DNA of 40,003 bases. It comes from Pseudomonadota bacterium. Its GTDB lineage: Bacteria > Desulfobacterota > Binatia > UBA12015. Below, in pieces: positions 17,101 through 25,961 of the stretch. Both the position numbers and the translations under genes were made by a program. Each line of letters opens with the position of its first letter. Position 1 is the first letter of the stretch. The notes beneath the pieces are model-generated. The model had not been told where the DNA came from and searched no databases. It saw only the letters and a program-made list of their open reading frames with translations. The DNA is taken from NCBI GenBank assembly GCA_005777805.1, contig SXLG01000072.1, forward strand, positions 1 to 40,003. The letters are read 5' to 3'.

Positions 17101-18906
17101 CTAGGGGACGATCTCGAAGGTCGTCTCGCCCGGCGGCGTAGCGAGATCGATGCTGGCGATCGGAACGAGATCGCCCATTACCGCGCGGCGAAACACCGAG
17201 ACCAGGCCGCGCCCCGGTTCGAGGTGGGCGAGCACGCCCTCGGCCGTCGCCGCGCGATCCACCGACGGCGTCGCTTTCTCCATCGCCGCGTGAGCCGCGG
17301 CGACTTCGGCCGTGCCACGTGCGGCCCCGAGCGCCGTCAGTTCTGCAGCATCGATCCAGAGGGGCAATCCGGCGCTCGCACGCGGTGCGGCGCGAACGCC
17401 GGATTCCTCGGATCCGCAATCGAGGACGACCTCACGCACCTCTCGCCAGCGCGCGGCCGCATCGCGAGCGTCGATGACCCCCCGCGCACGCAGGTCGCGC
17501 AGCGGTGCTGCGGCCACGAGCACGGAGAGCGCTGCGCCCCGCGCGTCGATCGAAGACAATCCAAGAGTCCGTGGCCCGGTCGCAAGAGTGCGCGCCGCCT
17601 GCTGGACGTCGTCAACGCCCTGCCCCCGCGCGAGGGCGAACCAGCCCTCGATCCCCGAGGCCAGGGAACGCGGGCCCCAGCGAAGTGCGACGGGCCGTGC
17701 GCTCACCTCACACCCGAAGATCAGCCGAGCGATCTCGTCCGTGAGCAGGGGACCGTTGCGGGTTTCGGCGACATCGAAGCGCAGGGTCTCGCCCTCCCGA
17801 ACCCCGATGGCCTCACGTCGCACCTGGAGCCGCTCCCAGTGGTCGCCGTCCCGGAACCCACCGATGCCATCGACGTCTTCCACCACCACATCGACGTCGT
17901 CGATACTGCCGCTTGTCAAGCCAAATGCCAGACCCCTGGTGCAGCCCGCCACGAAGCCCGGCCAGCCCAGATCGAGCAAGCCCGCGAGAGCAATCCCCGG
18001 AGCCGACAGCCGCACCAGATAGGGCGCTCCCCCATGCGACCCCCGACTCCAGGCCAATCCCGGCACCCCACCCGATCCAAGGGCAGGACCGACCACGACT
18101 TCGGCCGGTGCCGCGTCGTCCGGTTGCGCCGCAAGACAGTGTTGGTCGGACAGTCCACCTCCAGGCGGCTCGACCGAGGCCGAGGCCGACCGATCACGCG
18201 CGAGTTTGAGGCACGCGGTTCCGAGAGCCCTCTCCCAAGCCTGGGCAAGCTCGAGTGCCAGACAATCTGCGACTGTCCACGACGCGAGAAAAACGTTCGC
18301 ATCCTTCGCCTCGGCACAGTTCGTCGCCGTCAAGCCAGCATTAATGCCACCGACGAACCCCGAGAGAAGTTCGTGAGCCCGCCCGCCCATACGACCTGCC
18401 GCAACGCTGGCACGGCGCGCCACACCACCGAGGCGCATCCGCACGTCCGAGATGAGTGCCGACGCCCCCTCGATCTCCGCCCGCCGCCCGAGTGCGTGCC
18501 GGCGCACGGCCTCGAGCTCCCACGGGCGGTCGAACGCCATGCAGAAGCCGAGCGCGGCATAAGCGTCATGCTCGCTGGTGCAAACAATATGGGGAGTCCC
18601 ACGCTCATCGTGGACGACCCGGACGGCCTTCGCGAGCAGTGCCAGGTGGTAGCGCGGATGGGCTGGCTCCTCGGCCGCGCGGCGCCGACGCCCCGTGCCC
18701 GGCGAACCCGTGCCCGACTCGTCGCCCTCCTCGGGCATCTCCTCTGGCTTGACACTGGAGCCGAACGGCCTGCCGAGCCCCTGTTCATCGACAAAACGAT
18801 CGTCGCCTGGACTGGACTTCTCCACCGCGCCGGCGACGGGGGAGCCGTACCCGATCCCGGGCGCACCGGGCCGACCTCCGAAGAGGTGATCGTCGCTTCG
18901 GCTCAT
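17101..18906 (-). CDS. Divergent penicillin acylase-family protein (S45), possibly inactive
   Basis: A 601-residue homologue of the Ntn-hydrolase penicillin/acyl-homoserine-lactone acylases. The alpha-chain signature is clear at residues ~95-150: VRVVHDERGTPHI, DAYAALGFCMAFDRPWELE, RRHALGRRAE. The expected beta-chain start, usually Gly-Ser-Asn-Asn-Trp, reads GSGGVPGLAWSRG (277-289): the serine is there but both asparagines are glycine. The later oxyanion-hole Asn (usual GHNxxIAWG) is replaced in GCTRGLAFG. There is no signal peptide, though the family is normally exported; instead the first ~80 residues are Gly/Pro/Asp/Glu-rich and end in RRRR. I place the start at the ATG at 18906 because the frame upstream overlaps the divergent gene; a start nearer residue 57 is possible. 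Function may be lost or changed. Confidence 0.72.
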   Translation of the reverse strand: MSRSDDHLFGGRPGAPGIGYGSPVAGAVEKSSPGDDRFVDEQGLGRPFGSSVKPEEMPEEGDESGTGSPGTGRRRRAAEEPAHPRYHLALLAKAVRVVHDERGTPHIVCTSEHDAYAALGFCMAFDRPWELEAVRRHALGRRAEIEGASALISDVRMRLGGVARRASVAAGRMGGRAHELLSGFVGGINAGLTATNCAEAKDANVFLASWTVADCLALELAQAWERALGTACLKLARDRSASASVEPPGGGLSDQHCLAAQPDDAAPAEVVVGPALGSGGVPGLAWSRGSHGGAPYLVRLSAPGIALAGLLDLGWPGFVAGCTRGLAFGLTSGSIDDVDVVVEDVDGIGGFRDGDHWERLQVRREAIGVREGETLRFDVAETRNGPLLTDEIARLIFGCEVSARPVALRWGPRSLASGIEGWFALARGQGVDDVQQAARTLATGPRTLGLSSIDARGAALSVLVAAAPLRDLRARGVIDARDAAARWREVREVVLDCGSEESGVRAAPRASAGLPLWIDAAELTALGAARGTAEVAAAHAAMEKATPSVDRAATAEGVLAHLEPGRGLVSVFRRAVMGDLVPIASIDLATPPGETTFEIVP

Positions 18907-19108
18907 GCTCGTGTTCCGGGGACGCACGCCGGTTCGTGCGTCCTCGACCATCGATCTGTACCGGGCGAGGGCTGCGGCTTCCACCGGACCGAGGCGCGGG
19001 GCGTGCCCCCGGCAGCGAGGCCGCATGTCGCCGGCCGTCCCGGTGCCCGCCGAAGACCCGTGGAAGCGGGGCGGGTCGTGGGCTAGCGTCGCGCCGACGG
19101 GGACGGGA

Positions 19109-19930
19109 ATGGGCGGGCGTAAAGAAGTGGCCATCAGCGAATGGGCCGATGCAATCTACGGCATAGCGACGCTCGCCGGCGATGTCCTGAAGTCCGCTGC
19201 CGCGATCGTCGGCGATGTCGCACGAAGCGCACTCGCTCCACTGCTGGGGCCCGAGCCCACGCGCCCCGCAGGACCTCCCCTCCGGACCTCGAGCGCCACG
19301 AACGTTCCTGCCGGGACGCTGCGGGCCGTCGAGTCGCAGCACCCCGTTGCGGCCACGAAACCTGCCCCTGACAGGATCGCAACGCCGGTCGCGATGCCAC
19401 GCCACGAACACGCCCCTGCCCTGCCTGCCGAGGATCGATTGCTGGTCCTGGCGCGCGGCCCCGGTGAAGTCTTCGCTTACTGGACTCTTGCAGCCGAAAA
19501 CCAAGAGCGCCTCGCCGCACAGTTGCGCAGTGATCGCCAAGCCGCTGCGGCACTGCGCGTGCGGATCGACACGGGCGAGAGCACCCTCGAGGAACGCCTG
19601 CTGACGGTCCCTGCCGGGGTGCAACATGTGCACCTCGAGCTGCCGCCCATGGCCACTTCCGTGCGCATCACCTTTGGCTGTCGCACCCCTTCTGGTTTTG
19701 TTGGCCTGACTGCGGAGAGGTACACGCCGCTGCCTGTGCATTCGGTCAGCGGGACGACGCGCCAGATCCGCCGCTGGATCGATCGCCGCACCGGAACGGA
19801 GGCAACGGCACCGAGCGCGCCACCACCCGCTGCGGCAAGTGCGGCGCTTCTCGCCGAGCAAGAGGCCATCCTGACACTCCTCGAGCGCTCCTCCGCGCCC
19901 TCATCTGCGCCACCCTTCGCATCCGCATGA
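19109..19930 (+). CDS. DUF4912 domain protein
   Basis: A 273-residue protein. Residues ~110-215 match the DUF4912 pattern: LLVLARGPGEVFAYWTL, then a strand-rich region ending SVRITFGCRTPSGF. The N-terminal ~30 residues (EWADAIYGIATLAGDVLKSAAAIVGDVA) form a helix without a typical signal peptide, followed by a Pro/Ala-rich linker. A second low-complexity Ala/Pro/Ser tail ends it. The domain's function is not known; genes for it often neighbour GH57 enzymes, and here the stop overlaps the branching-enzyme ATG by four bases. A glycan-binding or helper role in glycogen synthesis is inference. The start could also be GTG at 19127; the ATG at 19109 has only a weak ribosome site. Confidence 0.8.
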   Translation: MGGRKEVAISEWADAIYGIATLAGDVLKSAAAIVGDVARSALAPLLGPEPTRPAGPPLRTSSATNVPAGTLRAVESQHPVAATKPAPDRIATPVAMPRHEHAPALPAEDRLLVLARGPGEVFAYWTLAAENQERLAAQLRSDRQAAAALRVRIDTGESTLEERLLTVPAGVQHVHLELPPMATSVRITFGCRTPSGFVGLTAERYTPLPVHSVSGTTRQIRRWIDRRTGTEATAPSAPPPAAASAALLAEQEAILTLLERSSAPSSAPPFASA

Positions 19931-21513
19931 CTCCGTTCCCGACTCTGCTCGGGCTGGTCCTCCATGCCCACCTGCCCTTCGTGCGCCACCCCGAGCACGA
20001 GGACTTCCTCGAGGAGCGATGGCTCTTCGAGGCCGTGCTGGAATGCTACCTGCCGCTCTTGGAGGTCCTCGACGGACTCATGCGCGACGGCGTCCCCCAT
20101 CGCGTCGCACTCTCCGTATCGCCCACACTGGGGCACATGCTGACGGATCCGCTCCTGCTGCGGCGCCTTGGCCGTCATCTGGAGAAGATCGAGCGTTTCG
20201 TCGCCACCGAGAGCCAGCGTCCGGAGGTACCGGAGACCACCGCGACATTGCTCCGCTTCTACCGCGACCGCACGCGACGGATGCGCCGCGCCTTCGTCGA
20301 GACTCATGGCGGACATCTCATCTCGTCGCTGCGGCGTCTCGCACGCAGTGGATCGGTTGAACTGGTGGCGACTGCGGCGACACATGCCTTCCTACCCCTG
20401 CTGATCCCCTGCCCGGCGGCGGTGCGCGCCCAGATCCGGGTCGGCATTGCCGAGCACCAACGTCTCTTCGGCGAATCGCCCCGGACCTTCTGGTTGCCGG
20501 AATGTGGCTACGACCCCGCACTCGACGACGCGCTGACCGGGAGTGGAATCGAAGTGGTGGTGCTCGAGGGCCACGGTCTGATCACCGGTGCCCCCGCCCC
20601 GGAGATGGGCATCCGGGCCCCGGTCCAAACGCCGCGCGGTCTGCTCGCCGTCGGCCGCGACAGCTCCCTCTGCAAACTCGTCTGGGATGCTCGAACGGGA
20701 TACCCCGGCAACGCTCACTACCGCGAATTCCATCGTGACGCAGGCTATGATCTGCCGCCCGAACGGCTGCACCCGCTCGCGATCCCCACCGGGGAACCCG
20801 CACCGACGGGGATCAAGCTACACCGCGTGACCGGGCCGGGACTGGAGAAGCTGCCCTACGATCCGATGCTGGCCAGCGCGACCGTCGGAGCACATGCCAC
20901 CCACTTTCTCCACCATGTTGCGGCAGCCACCAGCGCCTACCGCTCACATGCAGGCGCCCCACCGATCGCTCTTGCAGCGTTTGACGCGGAACTCTTCGGA
21001 CACTGGTGGTTCGAGGGCCCGCAGTGGCTCGACCAGGTTCTCCGCCAACTCGCCTTCGAGCATCCCGACTTGCGCGCTGCGGGACCGCGCGAGTTGCTGG
21101 CGAACTTCCCCATCGTCGAGCAGATCGAGCCCGCGCCCTCGAGCTGGGGGGCCGGGGGCCACGCCGCGACCTGGCTTGCGGCCGAGAACGACTGGATCGT
21201 CCCGCAGGTGCTGTCCGCGTCGTTCCGGATGGCAGCGCTGGTTCAACAACGGCCCGACGCGCGTGGACTCGAACTGCGCGCCCTGAACCAGGCCCTGCGT
21301 GAGCTCCTGCTGGCACAGGCGAGCGACTGGCCCTTCCTCATCGCGCGCGGCACCGCGAGCGACTACGCCCTCGGTCGGGTCCACGCCCATCTCGCCCGTT
21401 TTGCCGAACTCGCGTCTGCCCTCGAGGCCGGAACCGTCGCGGCGGGGCGCGTGGGCGAACTCGAAGCGACCGACAACGTCTTTCCCACAATCGACTATCG
21501 CGTCTTCGCTTGA
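19927..21513 (+). CDS. GH57 1,4-alpha-glucan branching enzyme
   Basis: A 528-residue glycoside hydrolase family 57 protein that probably makes alpha-1,6 branches in glycogen. HAHLPFVRHPE (13-23) is the first family motif. The nucleophile is Glu192 in FWLPECGY (188-195), and the acid/base is Asp353 in AFDAELFGHWW (351-361). GH57 branching enzymes are identified by exactly these two motifs. The C-terminal alpha-helical domain (residues ~380-520) contains WLAAENDWIVPQV and QASDWPFLI, also typical. It is cytoplasmic. ATGA overlap with the DUF4912 gene shows coupling. Other glycogen genes are not in the window. 4-alpha-glucanotransferase activity is the alternative in this family, but the motif set favours branching. 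Confidence 0.93.
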   Translation: MTPFPTLLGLVLHAHLPFVRHPEHEDFLEERWLFEAVLECYLPLLEVLDGLMRDGVPHRVALSVSPTLGHMLTDPLLLRRLGRHLEKIERFVATESQRPEVPETTATLLRFYRDRTRRMRRAFVETHGGHLISSLRRLARSGSVELVATAATHAFLPLLIPCPAAVRAQIRVGIAEHQRLFGESPRTFWLPECGYDPALDDALTGSGIEVVVLEGHGLITGAPAPEMGIRAPVQTPRGLLAVGRDSSLCKLVWDARTGYPGNAHYREFHRDAGYDLPPERLHPLAIPTGEPAPTGIKLHRVTGPGLEKLPYDPMLASATVGAHATHFLHHVAAATSAYRSHAGAPPIALAAFDAELFGHWWFEGPQWLDQVLRQLAFEHPDLRAAGPRELLANFPIVEQIEPAPSSWGAGGHAATWLAAENDWIVPQVLSASFRMAALVQQRPDARGLELRALNQALRELLLAQASDWPFLIARGTASDYALGRVHAHLARFAELASALEAGTVAAGRVGELEATDNVFPTIDYRVFA

Positions 21514-21536
21514 AGCGCGATCTCCCGAGACGAGAA

Positions 21537-21566
21537 GAGCCGGCCGGGAAAGTGCCCGGCCGGCTC
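21537..21566. terminator. Strong bidirectional hairpin between GH57 and sigma-factor genes
   Basis: A perfect 12-base-pair stem GAGCCGGCCGGG / CCCGGCCGGCTC with a six-base loop AAAGTG lies 24 bases after the GH57 stop and 44 bases after the convergent sigma-factor stop. There is no long T-run on either side, as is common in GC-rich genomes. It is well placed to end both transcripts. Confidence 0.75.
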
Positions 21567-21609
21567 CTGTCGACACCAAGCACCACCGGGCGCTCGGTCA
21601 AACCAGGGA

Positions 21610-22827
21610 CTAAGCCTCGAGGAAGGACTCGAGGCCTGCGGTCATGCAGAGATCGCGGAGACGCGCGAGAGCCTTCGCCTCGAGCTGACGGATGCGCTCC
21701 CGGCTGACGCCGTAACGCACCCCGATCTCCTCGAGAGTTTCGACCTGATCGTCGTCGAGGCCGAAGCGAAGCCGGATGATCGCCTGTTCACGATCCGGCA
21801 GTTCCATCAGGATACCTTCGAGGTGGCGCGAGAGATCCCCCGCCATCGTGCGCATCTCGGGCCTCTCGCCGGCCTCGTCGGGAATCACTTCCGAGAGAGT
21901 ACGGTCGTCGTCGTGCCCGAGCTCCATATCGAGCGAGAGCACGTGTGCGGGCTCGGCCATCATCTCGAGCTGGCTCTGGTCGATGCCGCCCGCCTCGATG
22001 ATCTCGTCCTTGGAGGGCTTCCGGTGCAGCTTGCTCTCGAGAGCCTGCTCGAGCCGGCCGACCTTGCGGCGCAGCTCGTGCCAGTGCACCGGCGTGCGCA
22101 CCACGGACCGATCGTTGTCGATCGAGCGCGCGATGTACTGCCAGATCCACCACACCGCATAGGTCGAGAACTTGATGTCCTTGGCCGGATCGAATTTCTC
22201 GACCGCGCGGAGCAGGCCCAAGGTGCCCTCCTGAATCAGATCGGGCAGAGGCAGGCCGCGTCGCGCATGCTTGCGTGCGATCGCCGCGACAAGGCGAAGG
22301 TTCGCACGCAGCATCCGGTCCCGTGCGGTCCGGTAAAGGGCGAGACGCCCGTCCAGCTCCTTGGCGAACTTGGCAACCCGGTCGCGCACGAGCTTGAGTT
22401 CGCGCAGTCGCGCCGGACTGCGCGCCAGCCGCCGCGCACGGTCGGCCACAAGCAGAATCTCGCGCTCGCGGAACTCTTCGGTCGGCCGGATGACCCCACG
22501 GCCGCGCTCGGTCAGGGTCACGTTCACAATACGCGGATTGCGGCGCAGCCAGCGAACCACGGATTCGCGTGCCTTGCTGATCTCCGTCGTCAGCTCGCGC
22601 TCGGCGTCCCGGTCGAGGAGCGGCGTCCGTGCGAGATCCGCATAGAACCGTCCAAGAACATCGAGATCCCCGACGAAGGGCTCGACCTTCTTCGAGGCCG
22701 CGGCCTCCACCTCGCCGAGCTCCTTCGGAGAGGGGGCCGCCGTCTCGGCTGCGGACTCATCGGTTGCCGCTTCTCCCCAGTCCGTGTCAGAGGCACTCGT
22801 CCCAACTGTCTTCGTCGCGCTTCGCAT
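21610..22827 (-). CDS. RNA polymerase sigma-70 factor, RpoD/RpoS type (group 2-like)
   Basis: A 405-residue sigma factor. The first ~50 residues are acidic, Ala/Glu-rich and variable. Region 1.2 starts near 55 (LDVLGRFYADLARTPLLDRDAERELT). Region 2 is RANLRLVAAIARKHARRGLPLPDLIQEGTLGLLRAVEKFD with the region 2.3/2.4 stretch STYAVWWIWQYIARSIDND (221-239). Region 3 covers ~250-330, and region 4 has LPDREQAIIRLRFGL and the HTH TLEEIGVRYGVSRERIRQLEAKAL (364-387). The lack of the large RpoD non-conserved domain and 405-residue length suggest a stationary-phase/stress or heat-shock type rather than the main sigma. The ATG at 22827 has AAGG and GGGAGA upstream. Its transcription unit seems to be single-gene. 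Confidence 0.93.
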   Translation of the reverse strand: MRSATKTVGTSASDTDWGEAATDESAAETAAPSPKELGEVEAAASKKVEPFVGDLDVLGRFYADLARTPLLDRDAERELTTEISKARESVVRWLRRNPRIVNVTLTERGRGVIRPTEEFREREILLVADRARRLARSPARLRELKLVRDRVAKFAKELDGRLALYRTARDRMLRANLRLVAAIARKHARRGLPLPDLIQEGTLGLLRAVEKFDPAKDIKFSTYAVWWIWQYIARSIDNDRSVVRTPVHWHELRRKVGRLEQALESKLHRKPSKDEIIEAGGIDQSQLEMMAEPAHVLSLDMELGHDDDRTLSEVIPDEAGERPEMRTMAGDLSRHLEGILMELPDREQAIIRLRFGLDDDQVETLEEIGVRYGVSRERIRQLEAKALARLRDLCMTAGLESFLEA

Positions 22828-23310
22828 TCTCCCGCCTTGTTCTCCCTGCCTCGGCGCGTACCTCATGATGAGGCTCCACCGGGCTCGCTTGCGCGCAGCT
22901 TGCACCCGCACGCATCATTGACCGAGTCGAGTTCAACCAACCCGCATCTGCCTGCCCACGGCCTTGCCGCAGCGCTCCCTGTATGCGGCAGCAGATGCTG
23001 TCCAAGGCGACGCTATCAGCTTCGGCCGGGCGTGTCATCAAATTGAATGAAAAAAAGTGCAACATTAGGACGGCTGACAGAAGCAGGCCTTCCTCTCAGC
23101 TTCCCACGAGCCGGGTTCCATCTCTGAAAACTGAGTTAAATCAGTAGGCTAAGGCCATGACGCGCCGCTCCGGGCCTATCCCTCCCCGGCGGGTCACCGG
23201 GAGGGCTCCTCGCCTGGTGGCAGTGCCTATCCCTTGAATCACCCGGCCTCGACGACTAACGGCCTGCGGGTTTTGGCCGCCACCTCGGCGAGCCACCCAA
23301 CGGAGCAGCC
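22828..23310. promoter_or_regulatory. 483-base gene-free divergent region
   Basis: No convincing coding frame lies between the sigma-factor gene and the small basic protein. It is locally AT-richer. On minus a possible sigma-factor promoter has -35 TTGCAC (about 23055-23060) followed 17 bases later by GATGAC, a weak -10. On the plus side there is the dyad ACTGA-GTTAAA-TCAGT (23130-23145), a candidate operator. CCTCCCCGG and CCGGGAGG (about 23178-23200) can form a hairpin in the leader of the downstream gene. GCCTATCCCT occurs twice, about 50 bases apart. A small RNA or structured leader is possible but not shown. Confidence 0.4.
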
Positions 23311-23538
23311 ATGGCCGAGAAGAAAATCAGCAAAACTGCCCGGGCCTCGACCCGCGGCAAGGTCGTCCGCAAGGCTTGGCACCTCGCCATCGAGAGCGGG
23401 AAGCAGGTCTCCCGGGTGAAGCTCGTGAATCACATCATCGACGGCAAGCCGACCACCCGACTCGGCTGGATGACCGACGAGGGCCAGATCCTGCTCGACC
23501 ATCAGGTCGCCTACCGCGCGGCAGAGAGCGCCGAGTAG
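23311..23538 (+). CDS. Small basic hypothetical protein (75 aa)
   Basis: A 75-residue protein I do not recognise. The N-terminal half is strongly basic (MAEKKISKTARASTRGKVVRKAWHL is its beginning), with Lys/Arg at a quarter of positions. The middle (VSRVKLVNHIIDGKPTTRLGWM) looks like a beta strand-turn-strand, and the end is acidic. There is no cysteine, signal peptide or membrane segment. GGAG precedes the ATG at 23311, and codon use matches neighbours, so I take it as real. The charge pattern would suit a nucleic-acid-binding or ribosome-associated protein; this is inference. It stands alone between the long gene-free region and a convergent methyltransferase gene. Confidence 0.75.
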   Translation: MAEKKISKTARASTRGKVVRKAWHLAIESGKQVSRVKLVNHIIDGKPTTRLGWMTDEGQILLDHQVAYRAAESAE

Positions 23539-23566
23539 CTCGCGCGCCACAGCGCCGCCGCCGTCC

Positions 23567-24283
23567 TCAGCCCATGTCGAGCGACCCGGCGGCTTGCCAG
23601 CGGGTCACGCGCAGCCGCACCGGCAGACCTTCTTCGACGAGGGCCCAGCACTGATCGGCAACGAGGTGCGCACCGTGGGTCGAGAGCGCCTCGTAGAACG
23701 GTGCGGTCTTGACGCGATGGGCGTCGGCGATCAGCAATTCGCCGCCGGAATCGAGTAGGTTCAGCAGCGCACCCGCCAATTCGGCCATCGATTCGCGCTC
23801 GTAGAGCAGCTCCGCCGCCACCACGAGATCGTACCGCGATCGCCCGACGAGAGAACGCACGTCGGCGCAGATCGCGACTGCGGCCGCAGCACCGAGGCCG
23901 GCCAGCGTGGCCTGGGTGAACTCGATCGCGACCTCGGAGCGATCGATGGCCGTGACCGTCGCGCCGAGGACGGTCGCGGCGACAGCGACCAGACCGAGAC
24001 CACACCCGACGTCGAGTACCCGCCGCCCCTCGATTTCGAGACCTGGCAGGATCCGCTCGGCGACGTGGCGGGAGCCCGACCAAACCAGCGCCCAGTAGGG
24101 CGGCTCGAAACTCTCGTCGGTCAGCAACCGACTGCGGTCGAGACGCTCGGCGAGATTCTCAACCGTCCATATCCAGGCCGGTGTCGAACCGATGGCGAAG
24201 CGCTCCGCGATCGCCGGCCAGCCGGCGATCTGGCGGGTGCCGCTTGGCGCGGCCTCATCCCGCACCCGATCCCCCGTCGGCAC
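23567..24283 (-). CDS. Class I SAM methyltransferase, protein-lysine/ETFB-KMT-like
   Basis: A 238-residue methyltransferase. Motif I is VLDVGCGLGLVAVAA (about residues 89-103), motif post-I is VTAIDRS, and the YDLVVAAELLYERE stretch carries motif IV. Just upstream is EPPYWALVWSGSRHVAERIL, the signature of the methyltransferase-16/nicotinamide N-methylase-like group that includes METTL20 (ETF beta-subunit lysine methyltransferase). A fused EtfB-EtfA is encoded 4 kb away, so it is a possible substrate. That link is inference; other small-molecule or ribosomal-protein substrates are possible. The GTG at 24283 makes it overlap the end of murJ by 29 bases on the same strand. Confidence 0.85.
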   Translation of the reverse strand: MPTGDRVRDEAAPSGTRQIAGWPAIAERFAIGSTPAWIWTVENLAERLDRSRLLTDESFEPPYWALVWSGSRHVAERILPGLEIEGRRVLDVGCGLGLVAVAATVLGATVTAIDRSEVAIEFTQATLAGLGAAAAVAICADVRSLVGRSRYDLVVAAELLYERESMAELAGALLNLLDSGGELLIADAHRVKTAPFYEALSTHGAHLVADQCWALVEEGLPVRLRVTRWQAAGSLDMG

Positions 24284-25928
24284 TGCTTCCCGGCCAGCGT
24301 GCCAGCAGACGCCGGCGCAGGGATCTGGCCTCGGCCAGACCCAGCAGATCCGCTACGACAACGAACGCCGTCGCGGCCAAGGGCACGGCCAGAGCCAGCA
24401 GGACGAGCCGGGCTTGGAAACTCTCTGCCGGCAAGAGGTAGCGCAACCCCGCCGCCACGAGGCCCGTCGCCAGCCCGCCGCCGAGGATGGGCCCCAGCGC
24501 AGGCACGAGTCGCTCGAGCCGACCGACACGCGCCTGCAGAACCACAAAAAGAACGAGAAAGTTCATCAGCGCGACGATCGACGTCACCAGAGCCAGCGCG
24601 CTGGGTCCAAGCCCCAACACGTGCACGGCGACCCAGGCCAGCAGCGCATTGACCACGATCGAGAACACCGCAACCGCCGCTGGAGTACGCGCATCGCCCA
24701 GCGCGTAAAAGGCCGGCACCAGTACCTTGACGTTGGCGTAACCGGCAAGGCCGAATGAATAGGCGACCAACGCCTGCGCGGCCATCGCGGTATCTCGCGG
24801 CGTGAAGCGCCCGTGCTCGTAGATCACGCCCACGATGTCGCGGGAGAGAACCGCGAGTCCGACCGCGGCCGGAACGCAGAGCGTGAGCACGAGCCGGAGC
24901 GCTCGCGTGACCGTCGAGCGGAAGCCATCGCGATCGGCCGCCGCTACCTGTCTCGCCGCAGTGGGCAACGCCACCGTCCCGACCGCGACGCCAAAGAGAC
25001 CGATCGGCAACTGCATGAAGCGAAACGCGACGTTCAGCCACGACACCGCGCCGTCGCCGAGGGCGGAGGCAAAATTCGTACTCACCATGACATTGATCTG
25101 AACCGCGGCCGCGCCAATCGTCGCGGGCGCCATCAGGCGCAGCACCGCGCGTACGCCTGGATCGCGCCAGCCCATCTCCCAACGATGCCGGTAACCACTG
25201 CGCCACACCGCCGGGAGCTGGATCACGAGTTGCAGCAGCCCGCCGGCCAGCGTGCCGATCGCCATACCAAGAATAGCCCGGCCGGCCGCGCCCTCACTCG
25301 GGGCCGGACCATCCCCCACGCGCCAGGCCGAGGCGACGAAATCGGGCGCGAGCCACCACGCCGCGCCACAGCCGACCACGATCGAGCCCAGGTTGAAGAA
25401 ACTCGACGCCGACGCCGGCACGCCGAACTGGCCATGGGTGTTGAGCACGCCCATGGCCACGGCGGCGAGCGCGACGAAGAGGAGAAAGGGCGCCATGAGC
25501 CGGGTCAGCTCGACCGTGAGCTGGGCCTTTCCGGGCACGGCGGCGAAGCCTGGGGCGATCAACTCGACCACGCCCGGTGCGAACACCATGCCGGCGACCA
25601 CCAGCAGACCGACCACCAGCGCCAGCGCGTTGGCCACCCGCGCCGCCAGGCGCCAAGCCGCAGCGTCCCCTTCGGTGGCACGCCAGCGGGCAAAGGTCGT
25701 CACGAAGGCGGCAGAGAGCGCGCCCTCGGCAAACAGATCGCGGAAGAGATTGGGGATCCGGAAGGCGGTCACGAACGCATCGAGCTCGCGGCCGGCGCCG
25801 AAGAGCCCGGCGAACACCTGCTCGCGGACCAGGCCGAGAACCCGGCTGACGCCCACGGCGAGCGCCACCACCGCCGACGACCGGACCAGCCCTTCACCGC
25901 GGCCGCTTCTGCCCTCCGGGCCGCTCAC
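24255..25928 (-). CDS. murJ: Lipid II flippase MurJ
   Basis: A 557-residue membrane protein with about 14 helices that moves lipid II across the inner membrane for peptidoglycan synthesis. Family features are the N-terminal SSAVVALAVGVSRVLGLVREQ with its essential arginine, DAFVTAFRIPNLFRDLFAEGALSAAFV, and FMQLPIGLFGVAVGTVALPTAARQ in the middle. The cationic central cavity residues on helix 2 are present in these motifs. I use the GTG at 25928 (VSGPEGRSG); sequence upstream of it runs into the tatA gene on the other strand. It is divergent from tatA, with 33 bases between the starts. Confidence 0.95.
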   Translation of the reverse strand: MSGPEGRSGRGEGLVRSSAVVALAVGVSRVLGLVREQVFAGLFGAGRELDAFVTAFRIPNLFRDLFAEGALSAAFVTTFARWRATEGDAAAWRLAARVANALALVVGLLVVAGMVFAPGVVELIAPGFAAVPGKAQLTVELTRLMAPFLLFVALAAVAMGVLNTHGQFGVPASASSFFNLGSIVVGCGAAWWLAPDFVASAWRVGDGPAPSEGAAGRAILGMAIGTLAGGLLQLVIQLPAVWRSGYRHRWEMGWRDPGVRAVLRLMAPATIGAAAVQINVMVSTNFASALGDGAVSWLNVAFRFMQLPIGLFGVAVGTVALPTAARQVAAADRDGFRSTVTRALRLVLTLCVPAAVGLAVLSRDIVGVIYEHGRFTPRDTAMAAQALVAYSFGLAGYANVKVLVPAFYALGDARTPAAVAVFSIVVNALLAWVAVHVLGLGPSALALVTSIVALMNFLVLFVVLQARVGRLERLVPALGPILGGGLATGLVAAGLRYLLPAESFQARLVLLALAVPLAATAFVVVADLLGLAEARSLRRRLLARWPGSSADGGSGAG

Positions 25929-25961
25929 GCCTTGACTCTCATCGCCAGCCGCGTTCGTATC

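Noticed and set aside
18907-19134. N-terminal extension of the acylase homologue
   Set aside because: The frame continues 76 codons upstream but would cover the start of the divergent DUF4912 gene and has no domain character; the ATG at 18906 is preferred.
22912-23310. Small RNA or riboswitch in the gene-free region
   Set aside because: Short stems and a dyad are visible, but no known RNA family pattern; kept only as a region to check.
24813-25961. Long plus-strand open frame opposite murJ
   Set aside because: It is antisense to a clear MurJ protein and its translation is Arg/His-rich shadow sequence; only its last 74 codons are real (tatA).
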